Origin: Ustulina deusta
Lineage: Eukaryota > Ascomycota > Sordariomycetes > Xylariales > Xylariaceae
Length of the DNA stretch: 64,000 bases
Direction of reading: 5' to 3'
Assembly (NCBI GenBank): GCA_023159155.1
Contig: JAJNNX010000044.1
Span: forward strand, 124,001-188,000
The notes beneath the pieces were generated by a model. That model saw only the letters and a list, made by a program, of their open reading frames with translations. It had not been told where the DNA came from and did not search any database. Below are positions 12,288 through 23,937 of the stretch, piece by piece. Positions within the stretch are counted from its first letter, which is position 1. The number at the start of each line of letters is the position of its first letter. The translations under genes and the position numbers were made by a program.

Positions 12288-12638
12288 GAGTAATCAGACA
12301 AACTGAGGGTAGCCCACCCCTGTTGACCTGAGGGTACCCGTGCATTTTGTAAGTAGCAATGCCCCACAGAGTACTTCGCCCATTAAACTCTAAACCTTAT
12401 TAATAAGCTTTTATAGGGCTTTTTTATAAATAAAACCCTTATTAATGCATAAATTACTATTTTTTATAATACTGCTTAATTCTATATATATATATATATT
12501 TAGTTTTAAATCTATTTATTATATATTAATCTATATAACTTAATAAGGCAAAGTACTCTGTGGGATATTTCTACCTGCAAAACGTACGGGTACCCTCACG
12601 TTAACAGGGGTGGGCTACCCTCAGTTTACTATAGACTC
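12288..12638. mobile_element. Mutator-like MITE, 351 bp, with long terminal inverted repeats
   Basis: A compact non-autonomous DNA transposon. The two ends are inverted copies: 12300-12380 matches the complement of 12547-12627 over about 81 bp with few mismatches (both begin AAACTGAGGGTAGCCCACCC). An outer, less perfect part extends to GAGT at 12288 and ACTC at 12638. Identical 9-bp sequences, ATGCTAAAG, flank it directly at 12279-12287 and 12639-12647. A 9-bp duplication with long inverted repeats is the pattern of Mutator-like elements. The core (about 12381-12546) is very AT-rich, carries TA repeats and has no coding frame, consistent with decay or repeat-induced mutation. It sits in the shared upstream region of SGT2 and NAT. 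Confidence 0.85.
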
Positions 12639-13150
12639 ATGCTAAAGGTACCTACCCTAAGGTTGCCAGGGGCCCCTAGGTAGATACCTCTAGCGAGGGC
12701 CCCATACACATATCGATAATATTGTACACGTAGGTAATCCGCTTTATTGATCCAAGCCCACATGCAGTGTTGTGTCTCCTCATATCTGCTTATAAGCAAC
12801 AATCTAAGCAGAATAGCAGTTGTTCAAAATTGACATGGGGGATCCTGCATCTAGACCTAGGACCAGTAAGTACCTAGAGGTAGGTCCTCCTCCATGGCGA
12901 GGTCCACAACACCGGCGCCGTGGTCCGTGATCCGTAGTTCGTGTCCGGCTCCGGAGATAACAAGACTGAGTCAGCCGGCGTGCAACCAAAATCACCACCA
13001 CCTCCTCCCCCTTCACGTGAGTACGGAAATATTAGCAGTGGTTTGGCTTCTCACTCTCCATACTGCGCTACATACCCGAAACTGCTCCCACTGCGAGGAC
13101 AGTGAAGCTTGGGACCGAGTCTTGTGGCTGAGTGCTTGAATTGATTAAGA
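12639..13150 (+). promoter_or_regulatory. upstream region of the N-acetyltransferase gene
   Basis: About 510 bp between the transposon and the NAT start. It begins with the right target-site copy (12639-12647). I see no clear TATA box or operator. The promoter assignment rests on position only. Confidence 0.4.
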
Positions 13151-14086
13151 ATGCCATCCTCGGCGTACACGAGGGAGCAAATTGACCAGTTCTTGGATCA
13201 CATCCAACTCCCCGAGAAGTATCACCATGCGCCCCCATCGTATGACCTCCTGAAGGCCCTCCACACCCATATGCTGGCCGCTGCGCCGTATGAGAACTTG
13301 GCCATACACTACAACCCGTCGCACGCCGTCGAGCTCAACCCCCAGCATCTCTTCCGGAAGATCGTGCTAAACAAGCGAGGGCGGGGCGGCTACTGCATGG
13401 AGAATGCCACCCTCTACAACCACATCCTCGTCGGCCTCGGCTTCGACTCCTACACAGTCGGCGTTCGGACGCGTCTCCGCGACGGCGGGGTTCCGAACGG
13501 CGACTTCCCCGGCTGGGTGCACATCGTGAGCATCGTCGAGCTCGACGGCGCCAAGTACCACGTGGACATTGCCTTCGGCGGCGACTGCGCCACCTTCCCG
13601 ATGCCCTTGGTCGACGGCCTCGTACACCAGAATATAGGCGCGCAGCAGATCCGCCTAGTGCGGGACTGGATCCCCACGCAGCTGAAGCGCACCGAGGAGT
13701 CGAAGCTCTGGATCTACGAGTACCGCAACGGGCCCGACAAGGAGTGGATCCCCTTCTACTGCTTCACCCTGGTCGAGTTCATGCCCAATGACTGGGAGGT
13801 CATCAACGTGTTCGCCAGCGCGAGCCCCAAGTCCTGGCAGACCAAGACCGTCATCGCCATCAAGTTCCTCCGCCGGCCGCGCGAGGACGGCGGCGGAGAG
13901 GAGATCTACGGCAAGCGCATGTTGGTGAACGACGTGGTCAAGGAGAATCTCGGCGGCAGGACTGTAGTCATCTACCAGTGCAAGACGGACGAGGAGAGGG
14001 TCGCCGCCCTGGAAAAGTATTTCGACCTTCGGTTGACTGAAGAGGAGAAGAGTGCCATCAAGGGCTGGAACACGGCGCTATCATGA
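13151..14086 (+). CDS. arylamine N-acetyltransferase
   Basis: Transfers an acyl group from acyl-CoA to aromatic amines through a cysteine thioester, in the cytosol. Related fungal enzymes detoxify aniline-type and plant-derived amines; in Fusarium one member (FDB2/NAT1) acylates the aminophenol formed from benzoxazolinones. This single-exon gene encodes 311 residues, a normal length. The catalytic triad is visible: Cys82 in RGRGGYCMENA, His124 in GWVHIV and Asp139 in YHVDIAFGG. The C-terminus includes a KYFDLRLTEEE stretch. The start is the only ATG in a good position before the conserved N-terminal helix. GC content at third positions is high compared with the flanks, as for an expressed gene. 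Substrate cannot be told from sequence, since fungal members can prefer acetyl- or malonyl-CoA. Confidence 0.93.
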   Translation: MPSSAYTREQIDQFLDHIQLPEKYHHAPPSYDLLKALHTHMLAAAPYENLAIHYNPSHAVELNPQHLFRKIVLNKRGRGGYCMENATLYNHILVGLGFDSYTVGVRTRLRDGGVPNGDFPGWVHIVSIVELDGAKYHVDIAFGGDCATFPMPLVDGLVHQNIGAQQIRLVRDWIPTQLKRTEESKLWIYEYRNGPDKEWIPFYCFTLVEFMPNDWEVINVFASASPKSWQTKTVIAIKFLRRPREDGGGEEIYGKRMLVNDVVKENLGGRTVVIYQCKTDEERVAALEKYFDLRLTEEEKSAIKGWNTALS

Positions 14087-15738
14087 ACACTTGGCTCGGA
14101 TTTCTCTGGCCCTCTCTTTTCTGTCTCCTGCAACGTTGGGGGACAGAACTTGATAGCAAGCCGTCTGAAAAAGCAGAGCCACAGACGCATGTAGATAGAT
14201 AGATATGTGGTCAAGAGTTATTTGCTATACCATATCATGCATTGGTGGTAAGAAGACCTTCCGAAGAGTTAAATTATGTCGTCTGCCACTTGCACTTCGA
14301 GAGAGAGACGACATGCATTTGGCGCATATTCTGGAGATTTCATCTTGTTATCGGCATCTATAGTAAGCTAGGTAATCTCTCTCTATTACCTATTCTATTC
14401 CCCTATCTTAAATCGAATAAGCAACACTCCATGTGGTGTTAATCCTCCACCACTATCAACTATAAGCATGATTTAAAACCCACATTGAGTGAAACCCAGA
14501 ATACTTAACATCCTTAGGTAGATGGTCACTACCCCTATTAAGACGGTGGTTACCTTAGCTCGCACTCATTGGGATCATGAGAAAACATCTCGCAGTCCAA
14601 ATACTGCCTGCCATGCATTCTTCACACGGCTAAAGACGGCAAACTACTAACCAAACTAATAACGTTATCTCATTGGGAGACATCATTGGTGAAGGTTTGG
14701 GCTAGTAGCACGAATTTCCGAATCAAGTCGAAACAAGGATTCGTTTTCTAGTGAATATAACATGATTCCCCTTCAACTCTCACATACCATGGCGGGGAAT
14801 AGTTAGGGTTCAATCACATACACACGCTCCTATATATCCCCCACGCCTTACGTCTAGACGTATCTAGGACCTGGGTATTGTTAAGTTAGTGTGGTATTTA
14901 CCCGCTACGGAATAGAGCTACCTGGAAATCCCCTTGCCGCGAGTTCTAAAATAATAAAAATAATAATAACAAGGTACACACATTTTCAGGAAAGCAAGGG
15001 AAGAAGAAATAGTCTTAGATCAAATCAGCCTCGGCATTTGGAAGCCCCAAATATATTTATGGTTTTAACGTGGTAAGAAAGGACCACCTGAGTGAAGGCA
15101 CGGGCATGGATAGGCTGAGCAGGTATTTCAGCAGGCGTAATTACAACGAGGTATCGGTGATTATGCTATTTGATCTTAGGAGCATTAGACATGAATGCTT
15201 AAGCTGGACCTATAGTGGAGGTTAGATAAATGAACATAGACGCAAATATATATAATCCTGTATGGGTGTGGAACAGTCATGCTTGGCACCGTGGTCTTTA
15301 AATATATTCTCACGTTTTAGTGTCTTTCACGTTACTCCTCAAGCAGACCACATGAATTAGATGCGGCCGTCATATAGGGTTGGCAGTCAACAATACCACC
15401 TCGTCTTAGAGTACAAATACTAGAATCCTCTAGCTAGTAAAAAGATATCGAAACGAACTTCAGGTGACGCTCGCTAGCTATCGCCCCTGATATCCAGCCA
15501 ATTCATATTAACCTTTCGATCTGGCACCTGCCAGATTAAGTAAGTAGGTATACATAGGGTAGTTATTTTACAGTCCGATGCAAATCTCCTGGACACCATC
15601 CTACCCGCTTTTTTACACGCGTTACGGAATACTACGCGGGTAATATGGCAAAGTTATAAGGCGAAAGCTATTTCTCGTGAAAAAAAAAAAGGGGGGGGGG
15701 GGGGGGAACAAAAATTAAAACCTCGTGATGGCCTCGCC
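14087..15738. other. gene-free AT-rich stretch with poly-A/poly-G tract
   Basis: No gene is supported over 1.65 kb. Short frames are AT-driven. A striking A-run followed directly by a G-run lies at about 15681-15706, just beyond the 3' end of the glycosyltransferase-like gene. Confidence 0.6.
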
Positions 15739-17627
15739 TCAATAACCGGGACACCGCGGATCAAACGGTTTCTTCTGATTATCCGCAGTGCAGATCATCT
15801 CATTCGCAAAAGCTCGCCAGCGATCAAGGAGATCTGTCTGCCGAATCCCATCATGCTGGGGATAAAAGCTCAGGTGACCAACGACTGCGCGCGTGTCAAT
15901 CACAAAGGGTCGTCGAAGGCGTTTTGGTATTGTCGCCGTGATGTCTTGTTCATCGTCTTCAGCAATAGGTAGGGCATTCCTGATGTCATGACCCCAGAGC
16001 GCCACGAAATTCAGATTATATCGAATATACTGTGTGTCATAGAGCTGTTCAGCTCCTGGGCCCTGATGATTCGGGTCGAAGAACTTTAGAGCCGACGCAT
16101 CCGCTGATGAGTTGACACCCTGGGGGTATTCGATCTGCGTGCCGAAGTGGTATCGCCACATGCTGTTAAGCTCGAGGTTTCGCAACAGTGAGTACTGCTG
16201 TTGTGCCGAGATCATCCACGATTTCCACTGTCATATTTTGAATCAGCAATCGCCACATTGAGTATGAAGTAGAGCTGTTTCAGGAGCATAGAAAGCCCCA
16301 ACAAAGCTCTTTGAACCCTAAACGTGACCGGAACACGAAGAGAAGGACTTTGAAATGAACTTACGGCCACTCCGTACATGAATTCGTCACCATTAGTTGA
16401 CAGTTTCAGTTTGTCGATGCCCATTGGCGTCTTCAATAGCGGATCCTTGACATCCTCGAGTAGTAGCCATGGATGACCTTCATAGCGGGGCGCCGCAAAT
16501 ACGTGCTTGCTCATGACCTCCTCAGTGATTTCGTTGATTGTGCCGTTTTCGTTAATGCGTGGGATCTGTCTCTTCGGGCATAATCGAAAATCTGACGGAC
16601 GCCAGAGCTGAGCTGCCTGGTGAGAAGGTTTACCATCTGGGTCGGGGAGAAAAGGGTGGATCGCGCCGGCATCGTAATGCTTAAATCCCGTCAACGGGCT
16701 GTTGATCAGGTTGGCAGAGACAGCGAAAGGATGAGGTTCGGCGATTCGGGTTGATACGAGTTGAGGAATCGTATCGGGATGGATGAAGACCTGTAGACAA
16801 GCGAGTTAGCAAAGCAACTCCTCCCTGGCCCCCCACCCCGGGCGCTCCTTTTACCAGCCTGTAAACTCGAGGGGATTATCGCTTACAATATCGTCGTCAA
16901 TCTTGATGTATATGGTGCTGTCCTCGACGACGGGGTTCCACATACAAGCGTAGTTAAACCCCTGGCACTCGCCTGGCATTACAATCTTGTATTCTGGTCT
17001 CCGCTCGATAAGCTCGTTCAAGTATGCAAGATCCTCCTCAATGTCGGTGTGTACCATGAACCAGATCTCATCGAGATACCCGCCGTTCACAGCGAGATTT
17101 TGCTGTAGATAGCAGTCCAGGAAATCCACGGTCCTCTTGCGGCCGTAGAAGACCAATGCCTTGATCGCAATGCCTGCGGGCTTCCTCCACCCCGCTGCCG
17201 GCGCAAAGCTCTGGAGGGCGAGGTTCGATGTGTGGACTCTCGATCTGTAGTCACCCTTCGTCCCAACAGGCCAGGTGGTGCATTGTCCAGGGACCTTTGA
17301 CACTCTCGCATCGGGCTCGGGGATGATGGGGAGGCCGTGCTGGACCACATCAATGACCTCGTCGCGCGCTGTCTCCCTAATCTCGCGGCGGGCTTCGAAC
17401 AGGAGAAGCGAGATGCTGAAGGCAACGAGAGCAAAGATGCCCAGGTGGCGCAGGTCACTTATTCGCCAGTGGAGAGGCGTACACGCAAGACTCTCCCGCC
17501 ACCTCGACTGGCGTGGCGTGCCCATGATCCCGTTGGTCTTGCCGCCGTGGTAGTAGAATGTGTCGCGCGGGTCTTGCTCGCTCGGGCCGGACAAATCCCT
17601 CGAGTGTTTTTTCTGAGAATCCGTCAT
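15739..17627 (-). CDS. type II membrane glycosyltransferase-like protein
   Basis: Probable Golgi or ER glycosyltransferase of a fungal family without a well-defined substrate. Exons are 17627-16887, 16790-16365 and 16227-15739, with introns of 96 and 137 nt in phase 0, giving 551 residues. A cytosolic N-terminus of about 60 residues precedes one hydrophobic helix (about 61-78, HLGIFALVAFSISLLLFE), as in type II enzymes. The catalytic region contains LDEIWFMVHTD and, at the first splice junction, YIKIDDDI followed by VFIHPD, a DxD-type nucleotide-sugar/metal site. Conserved segments SANLINSPLTGF and GDEFMYGVA follow. I chose the ATG at 17627; another in-frame ATG at 17714 would add 29 residues, but that part is encoded by short GTGAGTG repeats and looks like leader. 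The function call rests on the DxD and topology, not on an assigned family. Confidence 0.7.
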
Positions 17628-17645
17628 CTGCTCGTCCTGGGCTAG

Positions 17646-17683
17646 GTGAGTGGTGAGTGGTGAGTGGTGAGTGGCGAGCTGCG
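17646..17683. repeat. short tandem repeat GTGAGTG
   Basis: Four to five copies of a 7-bp unit close to GTGAGTG run across these bases and then degenerate. They lie immediately upstream of the chosen start of the glycosyltransferase-like gene, in its probable 5' leader. Confidence 0.7.
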
Positions 17684-18939
17684 AGTTGCTACCTCTCATG
17701 GATCTTGTCTCCATGAGGCACCTGCGCGTTGACAGGTTTGGTATGCGGCAGGCACCTTCATGTAGGATAGAATGCAGCAGGTGTGACACTCAAAATCCGA
17801 AACCGCCGACTCTTTCACTGTTGAATCGCTTCCTTCCTCGGCACTCGTTGTCTTGCCCAGGGCAGCTCCTGCTGCCGCGTACTGACCATGCACCATGCCT
17901 TGTTATCGGGCGTCTTGCCTCAAGTACCTGCCTCCTTGTACATACCTGCCTCTACTTACGTAACACTGCGTTCTAGGTATTTCTGCCAGTGTGTTTGGAA
18001 TTCCAGCGGTTTGCTCGTAGTTCATGTGCCACAAGCCGCCCGGAGCAGCGCCGACTGTATGGGCCATGGAACAGATCCGGCCTCGCCATTCCTCAGCAAC
18101 CGTGTACCGATGATAGTTTGGTCATGTCATTTATGAGATTGGATTCTTCGAGAAGGGGAGGGGGTGATATTCCAGTCACACCCTACCTCATGACGTGAAA
18201 CATCGTCTCATTCCTTTCCACCTCAATGCCCAGGCGGTCAGAAATTTGTACCCGCCTCAGTGTCCTCGTGTATGTTTGTCTGACTATGCTCTTACGGCGA
18301 GGAATAATTGCAAGTACTACATGATGAGAATACGAATGGCAATTGTCCCCTAATCTATGAAGACCGGAGAGGACGAGGACGGTGAGACACGCTCTGTGAA
18401 TGGATGCAGCTACGGACCGTTCCAGGTACCAATCAGCAAACGTAACGAATCGACAGGGTGTACAGAAGCACGGGTACAACTGTGACGGTGATTGCTTAAT
18501 AACAATCATCTGGGGACCCTCGCATGTACAAACCTCACTCCAGAGCTTTCCTGTCAAACCAAAATCCTGTCAGAAGCATACAAGACATAATAAAGCTTTC
18601 TTCTCCCTCCTGTGTCATAATTGGTAAGACAGGTGGAATGAGAGCATTGCCAAGGACTCTTCACACAACTCCAGTCAGAATTAAATTGCTATTTACCTCA
18701 TGTGCCTGTCTTGTCAGGCAGCGTGTTCTATATACTGCTATGTGTGTGCCTCTATCAACCTCCGTCGCAACATGCTCATGAGCCCATGTCTATATCAAAG
18801 CATTGGATTCTCTAGTGGGCGCCCTTCCCGGGTAATGCCTCATGCCGGCCGTCAATTGGCTATTGGTACAACTGTTACTCAAAAGTGGACAAGGAAACAT
18901 AAATAAAATGTCGATCGTGTCTCATCATCATTCCTATTC
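17684..18939. other. intergenic, no supported gene
   Basis: Space between two reverse-strand genes: upstream region of the glycosyltransferase-like gene and 3' flank of the NIPA transporter. Several 60-120 codon frames on both strands overlap each other and have no recognisable product. Confidence 0.55.
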
Positions 18940-21241
18940 TTAAAGAAATGCATCGTCATCGCCGCCCGCACCCCGACGGTAAGATGGTGGTTGTGGTGGC
19001 GACGGCGGCGAAGGGTCTCTGCTCCGATTCCGACTCTCGTTCCACTCCCGCCGGCTGTCCTCGTACATAGCTTCCGTCGCAGATTTGTCATCGCTTTCGT
19101 CACTTGTTCTCTCCCTTCTCGGAGGACTACTTGTGATGCCTCTACCATACCTCGCCGTATGCTTCTCATCCGGTGAAAGATCGTCGTCGTCATCACCGTC
19201 GTCATCGTCCAGGTCATCCGAATTCCCGTCATAACGGGGTAGTGCCGGCATCGACTGCGAGTCGCCTGTTACGAGGCCTAACCTCTCCTCTTCAGTCGCG
19301 TTCTTCACACTGGTGCCCCGGTCCGAGTATCCCCTTGTCCTCATTCCTTGGTGGAGCGGGCGCTCGTGCATCGGCGGCAGCGCTGGATCCTGTACTCTGT
19401 CAGCTTGATGCCGACGGAATACGTTTTGGAACGAGAACTGCCGACGTGCTGAGCGAGGCTGTTCCCCATGAGGTGGTGGCGTCGGTGGAACGAGCGGGGT
19501 GGTGCTGCCACCCGGCTTCGGCGTCTCTGTGAACTGTATATGACGATCACTGTTCTTCGATGAGACACTAGCCGCACCGCCATATTCGGTATTATGTGAG
19601 TCGACCGGCAATCCATAACCAAGTGGACCAACTTCGCCATCATACTTTTGCTCAGGAACTGCGATCTGACTCAATTGAACGGGATGCGTTTGACTTAGCA
19701 TCGACGCACTGCTGTTCAATCTCTCTTGGTGATGAGGAAGCTCTGGTCGATGCACCAAAACACTGCGGGTGCGTTGACGAATAGTGCCCGCGATGCTGGA
19801 AAGAACGCCTGGTGACATCTGCCTCTCCCTTTCTAGTTCCTCCAGCTCATCGTCGCTGAGTAACCGCGTCCGACCCATAGGTGGGTGGGGTGTTGGAGCC
19901 GGACTAGGGCTCGTAAATGGACGACTCCTGTTACTACCCAGAGTCGTTCTCCTCCGCCGTAGCCCGTCCCACTCGAACAGCTCAGGTTGGCCGTCTTCGC
20001 TAACTGTGGCTAGCCGCTCCATTTCCTTCTCGGCATGCAGACGTTTGAATTCCTCGTGTTCCATTTTGGTTCTCGTACGAGAGATTCGCCGTAAGATGGC
20101 AGCGGTACCACGTAAGGCGTCGGCCTTGGGCTCAGTTTCGGGCTGTTCTTGTTCGGCAATGGTTTGAATCTGGTCCAAATCGCCGGCGAAAACAGCAGTG
20201 TCAGGCACATCTTTGGCCGACTTGGATAATTGTAGCAGTACCACACCGGAGCAGATGACCAGGAATCCGAACACAACAGTAATAATCTGGATTGCTGTTC
20301 CTTTGAAGCCCCGGAATAAGACGGCCGAAGTGATGATAGTGGTGCTGGTGAAATAGACGTAGTATGTGGGTGTGACCATGGCTGCGTTGAAAATATTCAG
20401 TGCTTTCTACATCCGAGTTAGTAACAAGATCGACTAGGGGTTCTTCGATACTTACATTAAGGAATATAATTTCAGTCAGGAGAGTTCCTAATATGAAGAC
20501 AAAAAGGACATAGAGGAACCAGTGGTTGAACTGAGGAGTACCACCGATCTGTGCGACTATCGCCGCGCCAAGGCCCTGGGTAGCGACCACACTCAGGGCC
20601 CCAACCCAGCTGCAAATGGAGATGTATGTAAACATGTTCTTCTTGCCATATCGCGGGCCCGCCCAGAGGGCAAGGAAAAGAGAACCAAGAATGATAACAC
20701 CTGCGTACGATAGAAACCCGGGCGCGATGACGTAGTGTTGCATTTCCTGAATGTTCGCAACAGATGATTCCGTAGGGGCATTCAGGACAATGATGACGGC
20801 TCCAACGATACACAGAAAACAGGCGACCTTGCCTATCACACTGAGCCTTTCCTTTAAGAAGATGGCGGAGAGCACAGTGGCAATAACAACGGATATAGCT
20901 CCCAGGGACGTGACTAGAATAGCGTCGGTAAAGGCGTATGCGACGAAGTTGAGGATCTCGCCCAGGATCATCAGACTCATCCCAGACCACCAGAGGGCGT
21001 TTTTCAGGTAGCCGTACCCCTCACCGGCAGCCTGTTGGTATTTTTCATTGGCCTTGAGCAAGCCGATCTTCTTCAGCACAAACGATGTCCCGATGAAGAG
21101 CCCCGAACCGACGGCCAAGCTGATACCAATGGCCTTGTAGGCCGGGGGTCGAGTTGCGTTGTCTGCATCTGTCGAATCTGTCTCGTTCGCGCGGGCGTAT
21201 ATCTGTTGCGCCGTCTCGAGTATACGAGCTGTGTGACCCAT
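18940..21241 (-). CDS. NIPA-type magnesium transporter with long cytosolic tail
   Basis: Membrane protein of the NIPA (DUF803) family within the drug/metabolite transporter clan; animal members carry Mg2+. Exons are 21241-20456 and 20406-18940, with a 49-nt phase-0 intron, giving 750 residues. The first 390 residues hold about nine transmembrane helices, starting with GISLAVGSGLFIGTSFVLKK, and include the family patterns GEILNFVAYAFTDAILVTSLGA (about 100-121), SAIFLKERL (about 130-138) and APTES. Splicing joins EIIFLN to KALNIFNAAMVTPTYYVYFT, restoring the conserved PTYYV segment. The C-terminal half is disordered, rich in Ser, Pro, Arg and Asp, with an Asp/Glu run near the end; such tails are usual in filamentous fungi and may be phosphorylated. 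The ATG at 21241 gives a full first helix. Ion specificity is inferred from family. Confidence 0.88.
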
Positions 21242-23937
21242 GGCAGGCGTCGTCCTTCGCAGGGCGAGATGGTGGAAGTGGAGGAGGAGGATGACGACGG
21301 CGACGCGGGTCGTCTCCTGTCAATATTGTTCAGCGAGCTCGCTATCCGTTTGAAATCGGCCCGGTATATGTCGGTTCTCGATAGGTCGGCGTATTTTCGT
21401 CTGCCCTGATGTTTGTGGTTCAAATGCTCGAACTCCCAGACTATGCGATTTAACCTGGGGTTGTTTTCAATGGCCACTGCTCTGCTCTGCTCCGTTCTCT
21501 TTCTTCTGCCTATCCCGTGTCTTTTGTTCTCTCTTCCTGGGGGAGGCGGCTTGCTTGCCGGTTCTAATTATAATTGGGCGCTTAAAGGGGGTTGTAGCTA
21601 CCGTTGGTCCTTTACTCGCCAGAGGGCTTGCGTGTGGATGGATTGGGAAACTTGAAACAAATGTCAACAGCGAGGAACGATGTCGACTGGGGGGCCTTCG
21701 AAGGTCGATTGGCGTTTGCTCCCTTGCCAAGATGTGGCAGCGGCTGAGTGGTTGGCCGTCAGCCGCCGTTGTTGTCGGGACCGTGGGATTGTTGGATCGC
21801 TACTCTGTCGGTGTGCTTCTGAGATGGCGTGGTGTAATGGCATTCAGGGTAATGCATGGATCTATGCAAGTCGATGCGATGTGGTGGTATATCACGACGC
21901 GAGTAGACTTGGAAAACAAGGTTTGAGGATTGATCAAGGATGGTTCATGGTGGGCAACCTTGAGAATGCCTCCATGTAATGCCTAGCAGGTGCTATCGCT
22001 ACCAACTGCTACTTTGCGTGTAGGCGCATCATCATTGGGGCGGAGCACTGCGTGGAAGTGCTGGCCAGAATCCTGGCAGACGTAGGTACCTTGGAAAGTC
22101 CCCGCCCGTTCACCGAGAGACGAGATGATGATTGGTGGGTCTCTTTTAGGAGCTTGCTTCTAACCTGCTTTGGCTGATTTAGCACACCATTGGATCCACC
22201 CTCCCGGATCTACACCAGACCAGATCCGTGTGTCCTATAGGTGCTGGGAATGGCCGAACTTAATGCACCTGTCATTAAAGCACTCCATAACACTATAACG
22301 TTATTTTTAGGGTTAGCATCATGGCATTCTCTCCAGGTGATGCCATTCGTCTTTACTTATTAATATTATAACTAAGTTATATGTAATTGTTAATCTCCAC
22401 CATCCAGACTAGCGGACAAGTTCGGTAGGTCTTCCCCGGCCAGAGTGTGGTCTTGTCTGTGAGCAAATATATGGACGCTTTGCAATATAGATATCCTCCT
22501 GGTAAATAAAAGAAATATTACCTCATCTTGGTATTCGTTCACCTTGGAAGTGATTTGTGTGCGGCCTCGTGGAAATGGTTACCGAGATCATTACAGGGAA
22601 ATTCAGGCCTCGAAGCTTCGATGCAAGCTATGAGTTACCTAGGTACCTTTGAGAGGTCTAGGATATACGCTACAAGGCACACCTATTATCATTATACTGT
22701 TGTGAGCATGGCATATTTTCTATTCTACATCCTAATTTTTATTCTATTCTCTCATTTAGTGCCTCGTTCAATTCTCCTCTGTGGTAGCAAATGACGATTA
22801 GGATACCACACTGCTCTCTCAGGCGACGGGCCAGAGTTGCATCGCATCCCTGTGGTTTTGAGCCGTGATGTCACCAGACACCCACCCTGGACGGTTCTCC
22901 TACACGTACCCCAATTCAGCCGAGTTGCGATGGTTTCAGCTTCCCTCTCCGGACAACTAAGCTACTCGTATTGGCACGTTACGACGAGTGCAGCTAACGA
23001 AGACGATGGCTTGGCTACGTATTCGCTTCGCCACCCGCACTTTTCGCACGACCTTGTAGCACAGCCACTTCACCATGAGGGACTATTACGTAAACACATG
23101 TTTTGAACTAGGTAACCATTATTTCGTAGGGAAACACCGTTCCAACTTGAAGTAATCCAAAATTAAAACTTCCATCCTTCAAGAGCTGTTCTGTGAAGCC
23201 TTCAGGGCTAATTACGGGGATAGAAAACGACTTTGAGATGTGTCTGATGGGGTTACCGAGGCCAAGTATTTCTTGGCGAGGATGCCAGAAAAGATAAACC
23301 TAGAAAAAAAAGGCATGCGTGTTGATATTATATAGTCTCGCCTTGAATTGATTGCCGTATAGTATAGCATTCCGGGATATCTATGAGGAAAGCGAAGAAT
23401 ATGGCTAGAAACTGCGGTAATGCTTGACATACGCAGCCTAGCAAGTCGGCTGAACCTCAAGCACTTTGTCATAATAGTGTGCGAAAGGCGGGGGACAAAA
23501 ACTAAAGAGCTTCGAGACTATGAGCAATGGCAGGTATGAACTAAGAGAATACAGGTAATTTAGAAACATAATAAACATGGAGGGGAGAATGACTTTGAAG
23601 CGAAGGCAGGTCTTACCATACACTACGTAATGCGCTAATTCAAATTGTATTATGAGCTGCTTCGCTAACGGTAGGCTTGCTATTATGGATCAAGAGAAGA
23701 GTCAGAGGACTAATTGCTTGATGTTCTTGTTTTGTGTCTGATCTCTTGAGAATCGAACAAGAACGCAAGATAGCTTGCGTAAATAACAGGCACTGGTGCT
23801 GGTATATACCCAAGAAAGGTGTATTGTTTTAGATATTGTTACTAACAGTGTCTATTATTAATTATTGTAACCAATCAGCTGAGCGGAGAGTCCCTTGCTG
23901 TTATAAAAGCAACTCAGCATGTCCTTCAAGACCAGGC
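21242..23937. other. gene-free stretch of 2.7 kb
   Basis: Contains the upstream region of the NIPA gene and the 3' flank of the FAD monooxygenase. Frames up to 123 codons (21555-21926) lack any recognisable motif and overlap opposite-strand frames. The part from about 22260 to 23900 is increasingly AT-rich. I see no repeat ends or RNA gene. Confidence 0.55.
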
